A DNA stretch of 64,000 nt from Gyrodactylus bullatarudis (lineage: Eukaryota > Platyhelminthes > Monogenea > Gyrodactylidea > Gyrodactylidae). The stretch's first letter is position 1. Each line of letters begins with the position of its first letter. The translations under genes were made by a program, and so were the position numbers. Positions 1-13,700 of this stretch are shown piece by piece. Where the stretch lies: contig SSNU01000055.1 of the NCBI GenBank assembly GCA_012064415.1, positions 496,001 to 560,000 on the forward strand. The letters are read 5' to 3'. The notes below the pieces were generated by a model. It ran no database searches, had not been told where the DNA came from, and worked only from the letters and a program-made list of their open reading frames with translations.

Positions 1-3000
1 TCCCAGTGGACAATATTCGTTATGGAACGCCTGACTGGATGTACGAAGGTTAGTTTATTCCCTAAATAATAATAAATACCTATAATATAGATATAAATTT
101 CATATCTATTATTCGAGCTGTCAAAGTGCTAATTTTAGACAAATTTTGCTCTTAAAAATTTTAATCCACTTTTTTCAATACTGAGTAAAAAATGCTAAAT
201 TTTGCTGTTTTGTCAAGCACAACCTGACAATTAGGTTAGTTGAATTTTTTTTATTATCTCATCCAGCAAGCCTTGGAAACTAATCCAAGTAGAAATTATA
301 GATCATTCCAAAGCAAGTCCCTTCTTGCGATATTTTTTACCCTTTCGCCTATACAGTTAATTACATACATGATGGCTCACTGGATGAATATATTTCCTAC
401 CAAAATTATATTTATACCTTTCTGCTTCTCTTCAGGTGACCAATAATAGGCATGAAAACCAACAACCAATAGAATTTGATTATTTTCCTAACCAATTTTT
501 CCTCCACTTCTCACCAACTCTAAGGCTATGAGGTAACGATTTTTTATGCAACATGAATTTTATTCATTCCTAAAAATCAAATTTATCATAAATCTTTTTC
601 TCAATTTTTTAACCAAGTATTTCCGATGCTTGATTGGAATTTTACAATTTTTAATAAGTTTCAGTTTCAAATTAATTGAGTAGACCATTCGTTCTGTGGT
701 GTTTTATAAAGTTTAATATTCATTCCTCGATTGATTAAAATCAGATTTCTTTCATCTAAATTTTACACGAATTTACCCATCTGAAGCAATTTATAATTGC
801 CTCATTCATAAAATTATTCCTGGCTTCTCTGACAAAGGCATTCTTATTTTGAAATTGAAACTTTCATATTCATCTATTGAAATAATGATTTATACAAGTT
901 ATTAAAAAATCGTTACCGCATAGCCTTAGAGTTGGTGAGAAGTGGAGGAAAAATTGGTTAGGAAAATAATCAAATTCTATCATGCCTATTATTGGTCACC
1001 TGAAGAGGAGCAGAAAGGTATAAATATAATTTTGGTAGGAAATATATTCATCCAGTGAGCCATCATGTATGTAATTAACTGTATTGAGTACTGTAGTATA
1101 GAAATGTTAGCGGAAATCCCCCACTCCTGGTCCCGAAAGGGTTAAAATCATCCAAACTAGCTCGATTGGTTCTGGTTACTATGATTTTAATCGGTCAAAT
1201 CTTTTAATGAATTCATCAAGTCTCCTGGATAATTTTAATAATCATGTCAAAGTATACACTGAAGAAGACTATTTCATTGTTTCTTTGAACGATAGAAGAA
1301 ACTTCAATTTGGAGAATCTTAAAAAGAATTTCATATTATATTATCACCATAATTCTGATACTTGATAAAAGATGATTTTCTAATCTTCTGCTATTTTTGA
1401 TGAAGAAAATGCTGTTATATTGCTATTTTTCGCCAGAAAATGCTATTTTTGACAGCTCTATAGAAATTATTATTTTATTCCTAATTCATAATAGAGGAGA
1501 TATTCCGTAGTAACACAGCTAGCTGGTGGTCAAAAGATTCTACCAATTTGGCCTTTGCTGGCTTCGACACTAACAATGTTACAACGCATAAAATTTACAG
1601 ATACAGTGCATCAAACCAGGATGACTTGCAGGAGGACTCCTTTGAGTTCAACTATCCAAAGGTAACTTGATCTAATTCACACTTGAGGTTTATCCGATTT
1701 ACTTTTTAAAAAATAAACCTGAAGCAATTCGCAAATTTTGAATAAAACTGAACCCAAATTCAATTAATTTAATTACAATGATTTATTAAAAAAATTCCAA
1801 AACAGAAGGTGTATAGAAAGTCAGGAACTGTAATTAATTCTATTCTATTTAAAAATAATTTTTGTCCGAGGGAATTTTTTCAGATACGCTGATTAAGCAA
1901 TAATTTCCAATTCAAAAGTTATCGTTGATATATTGCGTCCAAACGTCGGATAGCATTCAGGAATTACTAATTCATTAGAAAATAATTTTACTTTTTATCA
2001 ATGATTAAATCGAAAATGGGCCTTGTGTGTTCCATTAGTTTGGTATTGTAATCTCTGTGATTCTATACTCTACCCGTCTGTCCTACATACTTTTTGCCGC
2101 ATGAAAAATAAATAGAATACACACACCTTTTTTGAATAAGCACAAGGTAGAAATTACATTGTTTTTAGACATTAAACCTACTAGCTAAGTGTGGTCACAC
2201 ACCTTTTCCTTGCTTTATATCTGAATTTTTCTTATTAATCTTGGATAATAAATAGATATTAGCTCATTTTAATTCATACAGAAATTCAAAAATTCATAAA
2301 ATTGATCTAGAACATGATATTTTAAATGCTTATTCATTATTGAATTTCATTTGAGTCAAATTTTTAGTTATCTTTTTGTAAAAAATTTCAGGCTGGTGAA
2401 ATAAAAGATCACAATACGCCCATTGTTAATATTTACATCCACAATACCATCAAGAAAGAGACAATCCGAGTCTATAAGCCAGCCGTTCTTCCGAGGTAAT
2501 GACTTTCTCAATATTATTTTTTCGGGTTAACCTAGAAAAAATTTATTTTTTCAAAAATATGTTTCTTTTGATACTAAAAATTGCATATTCTTACCGTTAA
2601 ACAAAATTATTAAGTTTAAGATGAATAATATTCATCGAATATAGCAGCTAGAGCAGATCCTTTCCCTTAACTACGGGCTATAAATCTCGGCAATAAACAA
2701 AAATTTTGTAGATTGTATGTCACAAACAATTTTAACTTAATTTTGAAAATGAACTACGATTTTTATGAAAACCTATATTTTTTCGTCGAAAATTCGAATA
2801 TGATAAAGATATTTTGGAATCCTACTCATGTTGCTCACTTTACGATTTGAAGAAAAAAATTCTGAAAAAAAATTTATTATAACAAATATGGTCATATTTC
2901 AAATTTCAATTTAGCGCTAAAATCCCATTTTTTCGAACTTTGAACTAAAGGTTTCTATTGATTTCAAAGTGAGAGAGTGATCAAAAGTTGGTTTTCACAA

Positions 3001-6000
3001 TTTTTTCCTAGAATCGAAAGAACCACCATTTTCGAGGGATTTTGATTCATCGAAATTTCATTCAATTAGTGAAAATGATCAAAAGATGGAAATTCGACTC
3101 CCAAACGATAATAAAGTTATGCATTAGAACAGATTCAGCATATTCGACTTTCTTGTCCTATTGTGATCCTTAAATCAAAATTTGGTCACTCTCCCACTTT
3201 GAAGTCAATAAAAAAATTCAGTTCAAAGTTCGAGAAAATGGAATTAACCCTATTTTATCTCGGAATTGGTAAAGTTATTTTCTCAATAAAGTGATGTCAT
3301 TGTTTCGTTTGTTAAATGGATCTCGGATGATCATCTGCTCGTAATCTGGTTAGACCGAGAACAAGTTGATGCTTGGCTTACAATCACTTCAGTGAAAAAG
3401 GCAAAAACCTGGATAGTTAGTTTCATGATGTGAAGGAATCTTTTCTGCTGAGATTAATCACATTTCTTCCATTTTTCAGGTCTACAAAGATACTGCTCAA
3501 GGTGGTTATTCGCCATTTGTAAGTTAATTTTTTATAATTTCTAATTCTTGATCAATAGGAAAATGTTTTTGATTCATAGAGGTATCTGAAATCTTCAAAG
3601 AAAATTAGTAAAAGTAGATTGATTGAATTGAAATATGTAATTAACCTTTTTTCAAAGTCTCTTTCTGACGTTTCGGTACTGGAATAATCAAGTACCTTCT
3701 TTAATGGGATAAGCCGCTATTTTACTCTGAACTCTGTACAATTTCATCTAAAATCACAATTATTCCTATTGATTCGGATCTGAAACTTATTTTAACCTAT
3801 TTCAATTTCCCCAAAATTGCCATTGATAGCATAATTTCTACCTATTTCTAAAGCCTCATTAATAATTATTTTTCCAAATTTATTTTGGCTATAAATAATC
3901 TTTAAAGGTTTTTTTTATCTTTCAATTAAACCCACTTTTATATAATATTCATTAATTCTTGATCATTTATAGAGTAAAAAAATGAGAATTTGGTAATTAT
4001 CATAAATTATCATCTTCAACTGGCAGTAAATATTTTCGTATCCATTTCTATAGAGATTAACCTGATAGCTCATTCCTACTCTTTTTAGCTTATATCAATG
4101 GACGAATATCCCTTTGTGGATACAGTGTCAAAATCCATTTATTTCATATTACCAAAGAAAGATGCTCCCGAACAATATCGAGGAATTGCCAGTTTAAAAC
4201 TTGTAAGTCATACAGAATATAAATATTTTTTGAAATAGAATTCAAGTGTAATATGTCAACCGTTTATTTTGAACCCGTCTCATTAAGATGAAATTTCGAA
4301 AAGGGAAAAGATCTGATCGATCAATCTGACTTCTAATCTTCTTCTAGTGAAAAAATAAAGTAGAAAACTAAAAATACATTTACAAATGCTTTCTAGCAAA
4401 CCTGGTTAAAATAACGGGTATCATTATGTCATCTATTTAAAAACTTTTCTGTATTAAAACCTCGTATTTCAAAATCACATTATCAAACAATTCTAAATTT
4501 AGCTAAATTTACAATCAGGTACAATTAAATTAGTATAAAACGCTTATTTTGGAAAACATAAACAAGTAAGACTTTCTCTTTGTTAGATTTTTATGGATTT
4601 ATTCTCAAGTAGAATTTCGTTTTGAATATATATTTTCCTGACAAAATTAGCACGTATAACTCAATCAACATTGAAAGTATTAATGAAAATCCTTTGGTTG
4701 AGTAGAGATCCACCAGAAAATTCTCATCTCTTTCATATCCACATCCTAGGATCTTGAAGAGACAAATGATAACCAATCAGATTTGGACTGGATCCTCTGG
4801 CCAGACTTTGATATTGATCGTATTGTTCACATAGAAACTAAAAATAGGGAAGTATTTTTCGAGTCCGCAGGTAAGAGGACTGAACAGAATCATTTATTCT
4901 GGTACAAGGAGAATGTACACGAGCCGAATAAGCCAACATGTCTATCGTGTGGTGATGTCAATTGTACCTTCTCAAACTTTCAAATCAACACAAAAACTGG
5001 TCATATTCTTCAGAATTGTCTTGGACCTGTCTGGCTGGGCGTTAAGGTGATCAAAATGGAAATGATCTTCAACAAAACAACAAATAGTAAGCTTAGACTC
5101 TTCATTTTCATTTGAGAACGTATTAGATTTTTGAGGAAATTAATTTTAATGACTTTTGAATGAAATTTTATTTCAATAAAAATTTTATCGATGTGTTAAA
5201 AAAATCAATAATTTCAAAAAACTACTTGAGAATATCAGAAACTAATTTCGAGTCGAAATTTTCTACAGACCAAAGAAGAAATCTCTCCTGTTTGATGAAT
5301 CATCAAGGCAACTCAAGTCATATTTTTACATATTTTGATTTGTTTATATACTTAGGTTTCTGAATCTAGTCTCCACATTCAAGAAATGATATTTCGAAAT
5401 TTAATGGGTTGTTTAAGTCATATAATATACCTGACATCGATAAGTCATACTTTTGGTGATATATATTTTTTCTTAAGTCATAAAATTGGCAAGCTCTGAA
5501 GTGGAAAGTAAGAAAAGATAGAAATTATTTATTTATGATGAAAAAACTTTTTAAAAATTGATAATTTTAAAATCATGCTACTTGTAAGTTCTTCCTTGCT
5601 TTTACTCATTTAAGTCATATTATAAAGCATATTTCACGTCATATTTTTTTCAAAAATAAGATATATTATATGAGCATATTTTGAAATTTTTAATATATCT
5701 TGGGTTGCCCTGCTGATGATTGAAAAGATTCAAAAAAATAATTTGGCGCCATAATTTTCAAGAATGATGATTAGTTATTTTCTAAATATAATATCAGTAA
5801 TTTTTCGAAATCTCGAATTATCTCTATTAAATGTCAAATTTGTATTTTCCTAATCAGGAGAATCGACTAAGTGAACAGAATGACATATCAATTTGATTAT
5901 TATCGATCAACAAGACTACACATTTTTTTAAAGTAAACGAAAATTCTCTACAAGGATACTGTTGATATACTCGAGAAATGTTTCGTCGGGTAGTCTCAAA

Positions 6001-9000
6001 AGTATTTCAAATTGTCGGAATGGTAAATTTTAAAATTGCTAATTAGGAATCACATTAATTCGAATAAGGAAAGCAAACATATTGATTTAATTTTAAAAAG
6101 TAATATCCCACTTCATCTATAGATTGAAGAATTCTCTCCATTGCTCTCTCTTGAATTTTGTGATCGGAGTGATTTCCTACATTTGAAATTTCTACTTTTT
6201 TTATTGCATACACATTGTGTAGAAATTGAAGGGAAAAAATATTTTTCATTTTCAATTAAGAATTTTTGATTTAACAAACGAAAACTACAGCCAATTGATA
6301 GTTGATAAGAAGTGAGTAACTTTTTTATCGAGAATTCAAATATGTCAAAGATTTTTAGGAATCAACATCAAATTATCCACTTTTATCATCAAGAAAAAAA
6401 TAATATTTTAAGTTAAAATTTTGATTTGGTATGGAACAAAAATATTAAACAACATAACGAATTCGATTTTTGTTGATTTGGGATCAAAAATTTCGAAATC
6501 AATGTTAACTTTTTGGGACTTGAAAAAAACTTGTTTTCCTGGCTCATCTTCAAACCAAATAGCTTTACAACAATTTGAATTGATCTGGGGGGGGAGAGGA
6601 AGCAATTTATTAATTCAAAAATAACCAATCCATTGCAAAACTGGAAAAAATGATTAAATTAATTCTTCCTTCACCCACTAAGGGAATGGATAACAAGAAA
6701 CATCTGATAGCAACATGATATCTATGGTGGTATGCCTTATTCCTACTTTAATTTGTATCCCCTTAAGCATTGAATGAAAAGTATCGAGAAAGACAGAATA
6801 TGTTGTACCTTATTAACATTAGCGGCCACTTATGTTCTCGTTGCTGTATAAGAATAGAAGGAGAAATTTTATTTTTTTCCCCTTCGTAGCTAATAGCTAT
6901 AGGTGACTATGGAATAAATTAACTATATAGAATGATAACTTCAAATCCTGGCCCAAAACATGACAGCCAAGAGGACAGATTTTCAAGAATAAAGTGATCT
7001 TATTGTTTGTGTCAAAATCGTGATAGAAAATGCGTCAAACTTATTTTAGGTAGATTCATTCATAAGAGAATACGCTTTGTTTAGATTTCTTTAAAACTGT
7101 CTCTTGGGGGAAAACGAACTCTGATGAATAAATCGCTTTAATCAATATCCTTAAGAAATATTTCAAAGAGATTCTTCATTTTCAGCATTGAAAATAAAGA
7201 CTTAATATTCTGATCACAAACTATACCATCTCTTAAGGTTTAAAATCATTCCTAAATGGGAAAAATATTCCCTTTTTCCGTTCCTGAAGGTAGGAAAATA
7301 AAATTTGCAAGTGATAGAGAAATTTTGATTTCGCGCGCCATTTAATTTTGATCGATAATTCATTATTTAGGCATTGAATATTTTTATTTACAATACTTCA
7401 TTAGAATTCCTATTGCTTTAAAAAAAATATTAACCATGTTTGAGAAGGATTTAGAAAATTTAGTAAATCAACATTCTGCCATCCTCAAACTTTAGGGATT
7501 CTTGTTAATCAGAACATGAAATATTTTCATTTTGATTTTCAAGAATATGTTTTTCTCGGTTTAAACATCAACTTTTGATTTAGACGAGGAACCCTAATAC
7601 ATATGGAGTATGAATAAAAAATATGAACTTTTCACTTTAGTTTCTAATTAAAATATCAGGTATTTTCTTTATGAAAAAATACCCTTTTCTTACGATATCT
7701 ATGAACTTTACTTGTCTACTTGACATACCCTTTCCAAAAATAATTCAGTAGCTGTCAATTGAGAATAAAATTTTACTTGTATTCACTCCTATTACATTAC
7801 ATAGGGAAGGGTGCATATTTTCTTTTATAGAAATCATCGAATGCCCTAATGGAGTTGCACAAAGTAAATACAGTCTAATTTCAGTATACTCAGGAGGAGT
7901 GTGGAGATAAAATCTGCATTGGGAGTTATATTTGGATAAGATAATTAAACAACAAACATTAGCAAATAACAAGATTGGAGAAATTTCTTTTTCCACTAAC
8001 AAAAGATATAATACGGTAATATGGTCTCTTTGCATTGCTTTAGATCTTTGTATTCGTCAATATTCCCGACAAATATTTCATCAAAATTAGTACATCATAG
8101 GAGAAAGATCTCTAGGAATTCTACTCAAATAAATTGTCTTTCTTTTGGAATTGATTTTTCTCAAGACAAAAAATAGATATGTTATTAATGCTTAGTAAAT
8201 TTAGCGATTGTAAAAATAATTTAAGAAAAAAAAGTAAAATTTGATTTGGCGCCAAAATTGTGAGTCTTTCGAAAATGGGCTATGATCATACTGATATTCT
8301 TCACGTAAAAATCCAAGATTCTGAATTTCGTATCAGTCAACCATTTTATCTCAGAAACCATTTTGTAAATAGTATTTTGAAATTAGTCATGCTAAAGCTT
8401 CATGCACTTCTTTCCTTAATCATTAATTAATGAACTTGCAATAAATTTTATCAACTCTCTACAGTACCATATTTGAACCAGACAACTCTTCAGGAGATAG
8501 AACCAAAGTTCAACCCCGTCCTAGCTGGCTATGCACTGCCAAAGAGAAAGTTTATTGAACTTGAACTTCGCAAAGGTACAAACAGAGCCTTGAATGTTAC
8601 AGCAGAAGTGGTGACTCCAGCAGAATTCGATGAAACGAGCCATACCAAGTATCCCTTGTTATTATACACGTTAGTCTCAATTTTTAATTATTCTTATGCT
8701 TTTACACTATAAAGTATTGTCTTTTGATATGATTTTAATTACTTCAGTATCTATTTCGATCATATCATATGAACTTTACTTATTTATTCATTCTTTTGAC
8801 CTCAGACTAAATAGCTGTATTTATATAGTTTAAGACTGAATTGTATATGATAGCGCTTCATTAATTTTAATGAACTAGTGTAGATTTTAGGGTAAATAAG
8901 AACAAAAAGCTACCATGATTCTTTGATCTTTATTGAATCGAGATGAATCATTTTTTGCGATTATTCAAAATTCATTACCTGAATTAGATCTTGTTTGGGA

Positions 9001-10446
9001 AAAGAGTGCATAGATTGACCTAAAATTTTAAAGTCCTTTCAAATCCTAAGATAGGATATTCACGAAATACCTTGCAGTTTTATTTTTAAATAATTCGAAT
9101 ATCTCTTTTATATGTGAATTATCGTAATTAATTTTGAAGATGATAACCTCTCTAGAAATAGCTGTTTTGTTTAAACAGAAAAATGAAAGTTATTGAAAAC
9201 TTTGAAACAGGTTTTATCGAAAAATATCTTAAACCTTAAAAATCTCAAAAAGTCTCAAAGAGGTATCTAAACTTGGATAGATAACCAAGATTAGTAAAAT
9301 TTCTTATCGTCTCGATAGAGTTAATTTAGTGAATTTCAAAATAAAATTTCGATTGTTCACTAATAACGAATGGCATCTAATACAAAAAAAGGTTATTGAT
9401 ATGAGTAAATTGTTATTTCTCAAGATATGCTGGACCAACCCGTCGTTTTGTCCGTTCTGAGTATAAATTTCGAACACCAGACCAACTGGCAGCCACATTG
9501 AAAATTGTTGTACTCATTGTCGACGGCCGTGGAACCTATGGCCGGGGTAAATCATTCGAGAATGAAATCTACAAGAATTTGGGAAACGTAGAAATACAAG
9601 ATCAACTGGATGCCATCAAGTAATTTAAAATATTCAAAGGAATGAATAGAGAATCAATCTTGAAAAAATTTTCCTTAGGGTTTTCGTTGATGAGAACAAA
9701 ATGATCAACAAGTCTCATATAGCCGCTTATGGATGGGTGAGAAAATCTCAATTAATTTAGTTTTATTATGTATAGGAATAATAAAATGTTATCTTCTTCA
9801 TGTAGAGCTACGGTGGATTTACAGTGGGTCATCTTTTGGCACACGAAGAGAATGAAAATTTGATCAAATGCGGCATTGCTGTAGCTCCAGTTACAGATTT
9901 TCGATTTTATAGTGAGTCTAATTCAATTACATTAATATTTTTCCCAACTATTTTAAAGTAATTATTTCATTTATTAAAATAAAAATGTACCTTTTCTTAG
10001 ATACAGCCTATACTGAACGCTACTTGGGTCGCTATACCAAAAACCAATATTCTTATTTCGTAAGTTGAATTTGTATGGATATGTATTATCAAAATAATTA
10101 TTATTACTTGTATAGCAAACATCGATCATTAGAAAAGCGAAAAATTTCAAGAATAAAAAACTACTTCTCGTCCATGGTATGGCTGATGACAATGTTCATT
10201 TTATACAATCAACAAAGTTGGTGTCCGCCCTCCTGGATGAAAACATAGATTTTGATTATCTGGTAAGTTACAGTTTCAACTTGATGACGAAGCTTTGAGC
10301 ATTTAGTTATTTCGAATTCTTCCCTTTAGTTCTACCCAGATGAAGATCACAGTCTGAGGAATGTATACGACCATCTCTTGGTGAAGAAGGAAGATTTTCT
10401 ACGTTCGTGCTTCAATATTGTCGACTCTTTGAATATCGACCAATGA
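1..10446 (+). CDS. Dipeptidyl peptidase IV-like serine peptidase (S9B), 3' part
   Basis: Prolyl-oligopeptidase family enzyme that would remove Xaa-Pro/Ala dipeptides; relatives are type II membrane or secreted proteins. Fourteen exons can be joined in frame: 1-48, 1495-1661, 2392-2495, 3292-3415, 3480-3518, 4089-4202, 4750-5086, 8465-8669, 9425-9619, 9679-9736, 9806-9911, 10001-10059, 10116-10262, 10330-10446 (605 codons plus stop; the 5' end lies outside the window). The first exons carry the beta-propeller glutamate motif region (DWMYEEEIF) and a cysteine-rich stretch (CLSCGDVNC). The alpha/beta-hydrolase domain has the complete triad: Ser in GWSYGG (codon at 9806-9808), Asp in ADDNVH and His in DEDHSL, so this is a DPP4/8/9-type active enzyme rather than a DPP6/10-type dead one. 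Introns in the 3' half are 56-89 nt; the 5' half introns are enlarged by repeats. It converges on the SNRNP200-type gene. Orthology within the S9B family is not resolved. Confidence 0.9.
354..1081. mobile_element. Long-TIR (foldback) element, Tc1/mariner-like target site
   Basis: Arms at about 354-546 and 904-1081 are near-perfect inverted repeats. The outer ends read CAGTTAATTACATACATG and its complement, and each is flanked by TA (352-353 and 1082-1083), as expected for Tc1/mariner-type insertion. The left arm carries about 13 extra bases (near 455-468) that the right arm lacks. No transposase is seen in the 360-nt loop, so it is a non-autonomous element. Confidence 0.65.
1111..1365 (+). 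pseudogene. Unidentified coding-like remnant inside the composite element
   Basis: An 84-codon open frame ends in TGA at 1363-1365. It begins after an in-frame TAG and has codon usage like the real exons here, unlike the surrounding AT-rich DNA (for example SLNDRRNFNLENLKKNF). No splice sites joining it to the DPP exons fit. It could be a transposon-encoded fragment or a captured host fragment; I do not recognise the family. Confidence 0.3.
2750..3250. repeat. Degenerate foldback repeat in DPP intron 3
   Basis: About 2915-3005 is inverted relative to about 3155-3250; both carry a variant of CTCGAACTTTGAACT and of GAGAGTGATCAAAA. The same words recur in the better-preserved element at 62688-63323, so this is an older copy of the same family. 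Related fragments appear near 6310-6400 and 29240-29430. Confidence 0.55.
5087..8464 (+). other. Large DPP intron (3.4 kb) without genes
   Basis: AT-rich intron between two well-supported DPP exons. It contains fragments of the foldback family seen at 2750-3250 (near 6310-6400), a G8 run near 6588, and only chance open frames. I see no transposase or RNA gene in it. Confidence 0.6.
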
Positions 10447-10543
10447 TACGAATATATAAATTTGTTGAGATTGCGTTCCTAGGAGACAAGTTACCAGATT
10501 CCTTAAACCTATTTATTTCAAATTTGTACATACACACATAATC

Positions 10544-10549
10544 AATAAA
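10544..10549 (+). terminator. Poly(A) signal of the DPP-like gene
   Basis: AATAAA lies 98 nt after the DPP stop codon, in an A-rich tract. Confidence 0.6.
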
Positions 10550-10620
10550 AAATAAGCAAAGATAATCTCTAATAGAATATAAAGAAATAATCAAGAGACT
10601 TGTTTAGACATAGAAAGAAA

Positions 10621-10626
10621 TTTATT
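10621..10626 (-). terminator. Poly(A) signal of SNRNP200
   Basis: AATAAA on the minus strand lies about 95 nt beyond the SNRNP200 stop. Only about 70 nt separate it from the opposing DPP signal, so the two transcripts end nearly against each other. Confidence 0.55.
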
Positions 10627-10721
10627 CCTACTTTTTTAGTACAATATGGTTTGATTGGTAAGAACAGAGTTTAATTTCGTATAAAATTGATGGTCTGAAT
10701 GAAACTGTACAGGTGATTAGC

Positions 10722-13700
10722 TTAGTTTTTAACATCAACAATAAACTTGTATTCCTGATCGCAGCCCAAGTAACCATCTGACATAAAGTAGAGGGTGTAC
10801 TCATGTTTACCAGAATTTGAAGGACCAACGAATTCCAAGCGAACTTTTGCTGACTTTTGCAATGAGAGACGTTTAATGGCTATTAATACATTGTTTTTAC
10901 ATTCGCCAATAACGAGCCACCAGCCTTCTTCGCGTTTCTGAAAATTAAAGGGGTGAGAGGTTAATAATTATGAAGATAAGAAATCAAGGTAAAAAGGTTA
11001 CCTGTGGGAAGAAAGGTGCAACCAGGGGTCCGATATTATCATCTTCACGGTCCAAGTTGATTTCAACGGTCATGTTTTCTGACGGCTTTGAGTGAATAGT
11101 CGAAATAGAATCTGAGCCAGTATTGCTGCAGCTAACAGGATCCTTTTGTCCAGAAGCAACAGAGAAGGTCAACTCAACATTTGGGTATCTGTTACAGAAT
11201 CTAGCGACATCGGCCAATTGAGCTTTAGTTAGGCTTGAGAGTAATTCCATACGATCTTTATCATCCATTTCCATGACATCAAAAACAGTCTCTACTGGTG
11301 GGGAAAGTTGGGAACATTTTTTGATCAATTCATCAGAAAAGTGTGGTAACTGCTTTAGAAGGGAGTCCTTGTGCCATACAGCCTGAGTGATCATTTGTGA
11401 GAGTTCCATAGCGGCTAGGGCAGGACTCAGCCAACTGTTTGAGGAGAGGACATCAACTGAAGCCTGTATAAGTCTAGTAGTACAGATTAATAGCTTATCT
11501 GTGTCTGCCTGAAGTTCTGCATTGGCCAAGAGGATTCTGGACAGGTGTGATTGAAGTAGAATATTTGCCTTGACCTGGGGTGATGTCAGCTTAGCTCTTG
11601 GGTTGAGTTTCTGGGGAATTTTGTTGACTAAATTCTTCAAGAGTCTATCCTCGTGATGTCGCACGGGTAGAAGATGATCAAATTCAGCAGCATTGGAGAT
11701 GACATCGAGGAGACCACGTATCTTCATTTTGCTAGTCAATGAGAGCGAGAATAATTCAATAGTATTGTAATGAGTGTAATAGTAAGCAGCGATCATGCCC
11801 AAGTTAAGAGGACTCAAATCAAAGTCATTTTCAATAGCGATACATTTCGACTGTTCAAGGTCATTCAGGGTTGATTCGACCAACTCGGAGAGATGATCGG
11901 ACAAGTGACGATGTGTAACACCCTGGAGGTTATAGTAATTCGGATTTTGTGTCATTCTTTGATAGAGAAAAGTCCAGGTTAGATAGTCAACAGCGTCTTG
12001 TTTATTCTCCATAGTTTTGGTGACAATTTCAGCATTAAAGTGGTCATGAAGCGAGTGATCCAGGTGAGATTCCACTGGCAAGGGGTCGTGAAGAAACTTT
12101 TTGAGGTATTCCCGTTTACCAGTTTGACACATGACGACAGCCTTTGATTCTTCGTCCAATGTGGTCCGGTTTGCATGTGAAATCATTTGGACAATGTTTA
12201 CAATTGGATAGTCAACATAGGCATGAATTCTACCGTCATAGTCTTGCGTATCCATGATTATGACAAGATGAGCTTGAATCTAAATTTATTTAAATATTCA
12301 TTAGAGGATTCGAGAGAATTTTATTCATTACTTACAGGATTAGCTGAGGAACTAGACCAGGCTAAATGACGACTAATCACCAGGGTGTGAAGGGCATTAG
12401 CAGCGAATAGAGCCTCGACAAGTCGACGATCTGACCTTGAAAGAGATTCATGCAAATAGCCAACTCCATTGCCGTGGCGGAGAGTTTCAGACAACGTTTT
12501 GTCATTAATCTGATCACAAGCTGTATTCAATGCTTCCTCCAAGTGACCGCTAATTGGTTGGAATTTACTTTCTTTCCTAGAGCTGCCTGATAACAATTGA
12601 GCTGATGTATTCATAGTGATTAGTTCAAGGGCTGTCTTTTGAGAGTACTTTCGATTAGGGACAAAGACAATGGTCGGTTTCCTCAGCCATGACTGTAGGG
12701 AATCAGAAGTGGTCGGGACAATGGCCAGACGATTGATCATATGGAAGAGTGGCTTTGTCATGGCCATAAGACGAGATGCTTGATGGGATATATTAAAGGG
12801 TACTATGCTAAGATCCAAAGGAAGAGGTCTACATGCTGGAGGAAAGTTGTAAGTTGATGAGGTGGATACACCTAGCCAGGAGGCAATTTCACGAGCGTTT
12901 GTAACAGAATGAGATAGACCGACAATTCTGATTGGCTTCTCAATTTGACTTGCCATGTAACGTGTTCTACTGCAGACAACTTCAAAGACAGGACCCTCGT
13001 CAGCTCCAATTAAATGAAGTTCATCAGCAATGAATAGATTGACATTTTGAACTTGCTTCCTCTGCTTCCAACGTCGTGAGATGACATCCCAGTGATCGGG
13101 GGTTGAAATAATAATTTGTCCACGAGCCAGCAATTTCAAATCAGTGGCTGTTTCCCCAGTCAACTTGAAGACTCTTTTGCCGAGTATCTCTCCAAACCTT
13201 GCAGACCAATCGAGATAACGCATTTCAGCTAATTCCTCGTGTGGTGTGATATAGACGCATCGGAAATCAATGTTGTTGGCTAGAGAGAAAATCAGATAAA
13301 TTGGTAAATAAACTCAAGATTTAGGTGAAAAGAGTAAAACTTACAATTTGATACATTGATCAGTCTGAGTATGGCTAATTCAGCGCAGACAGTTTTCCCA
13401 CTTCCAGATGGAGCAGCAATCAAAACACTCTCATCACTATTGTATATTGTGTTAAAGATTTGAGTCTGAATGGGATTGAATAGCCTCATTTTGCCAGAGA
13501 ATATTGATTCATATTCCTTATTCCTGAGAGCAGTAATGGGCAATGGTTGGAGATCTAAAAGTTCAGTTGGCGGTAATGTTTTTTCAGGTAGAATCAGGTG
13601 TTTAAAGGAGACTGGCAGCGAAACATCGGCACCAATCCATCTGTCTGAAACGGCCCTAATGTAATAATGAGGAGGAAGTGGATCGAACACGGGAATTGTG

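Larger units (their letters stand above)
113..1460. mobile_element. Composite hAT-like element with imperfect ends, in DPP intron 1
   Basis: The ends are inverted: CGAGCTGTCAAAG at about 114 and TTTGACAGCTCTA ending at 1460. Subterminal runs of TGCTATTTTT-like motifs resemble those of the dead hAT at 54.3-56.0 kb. I found no exact 8-bp target duplication beside these ends, so the boundaries are provisional. A second inverted-repeat element (354-1081) is nested inside. Between that and the right end is an open frame of 84 codons (1111-1365) with coding-like composition that I do not recognise. Without the composite, the host intron would be only about 100 nt. Confidence 0.5.

Noticed and set aside
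240..446. 68-codon plus-strand open frame
   Set aside because: It spans the junction of the outer and inner mobile elements and ends inside an inverted-repeat arm; not a host gene.
7745..8035. 96-codon minus-strand open frame in the large DPP intron
   Set aside because: No family resemblance, biased to Leu/Ile/Ser as random AT-rich sequence would be, and no splice partner.
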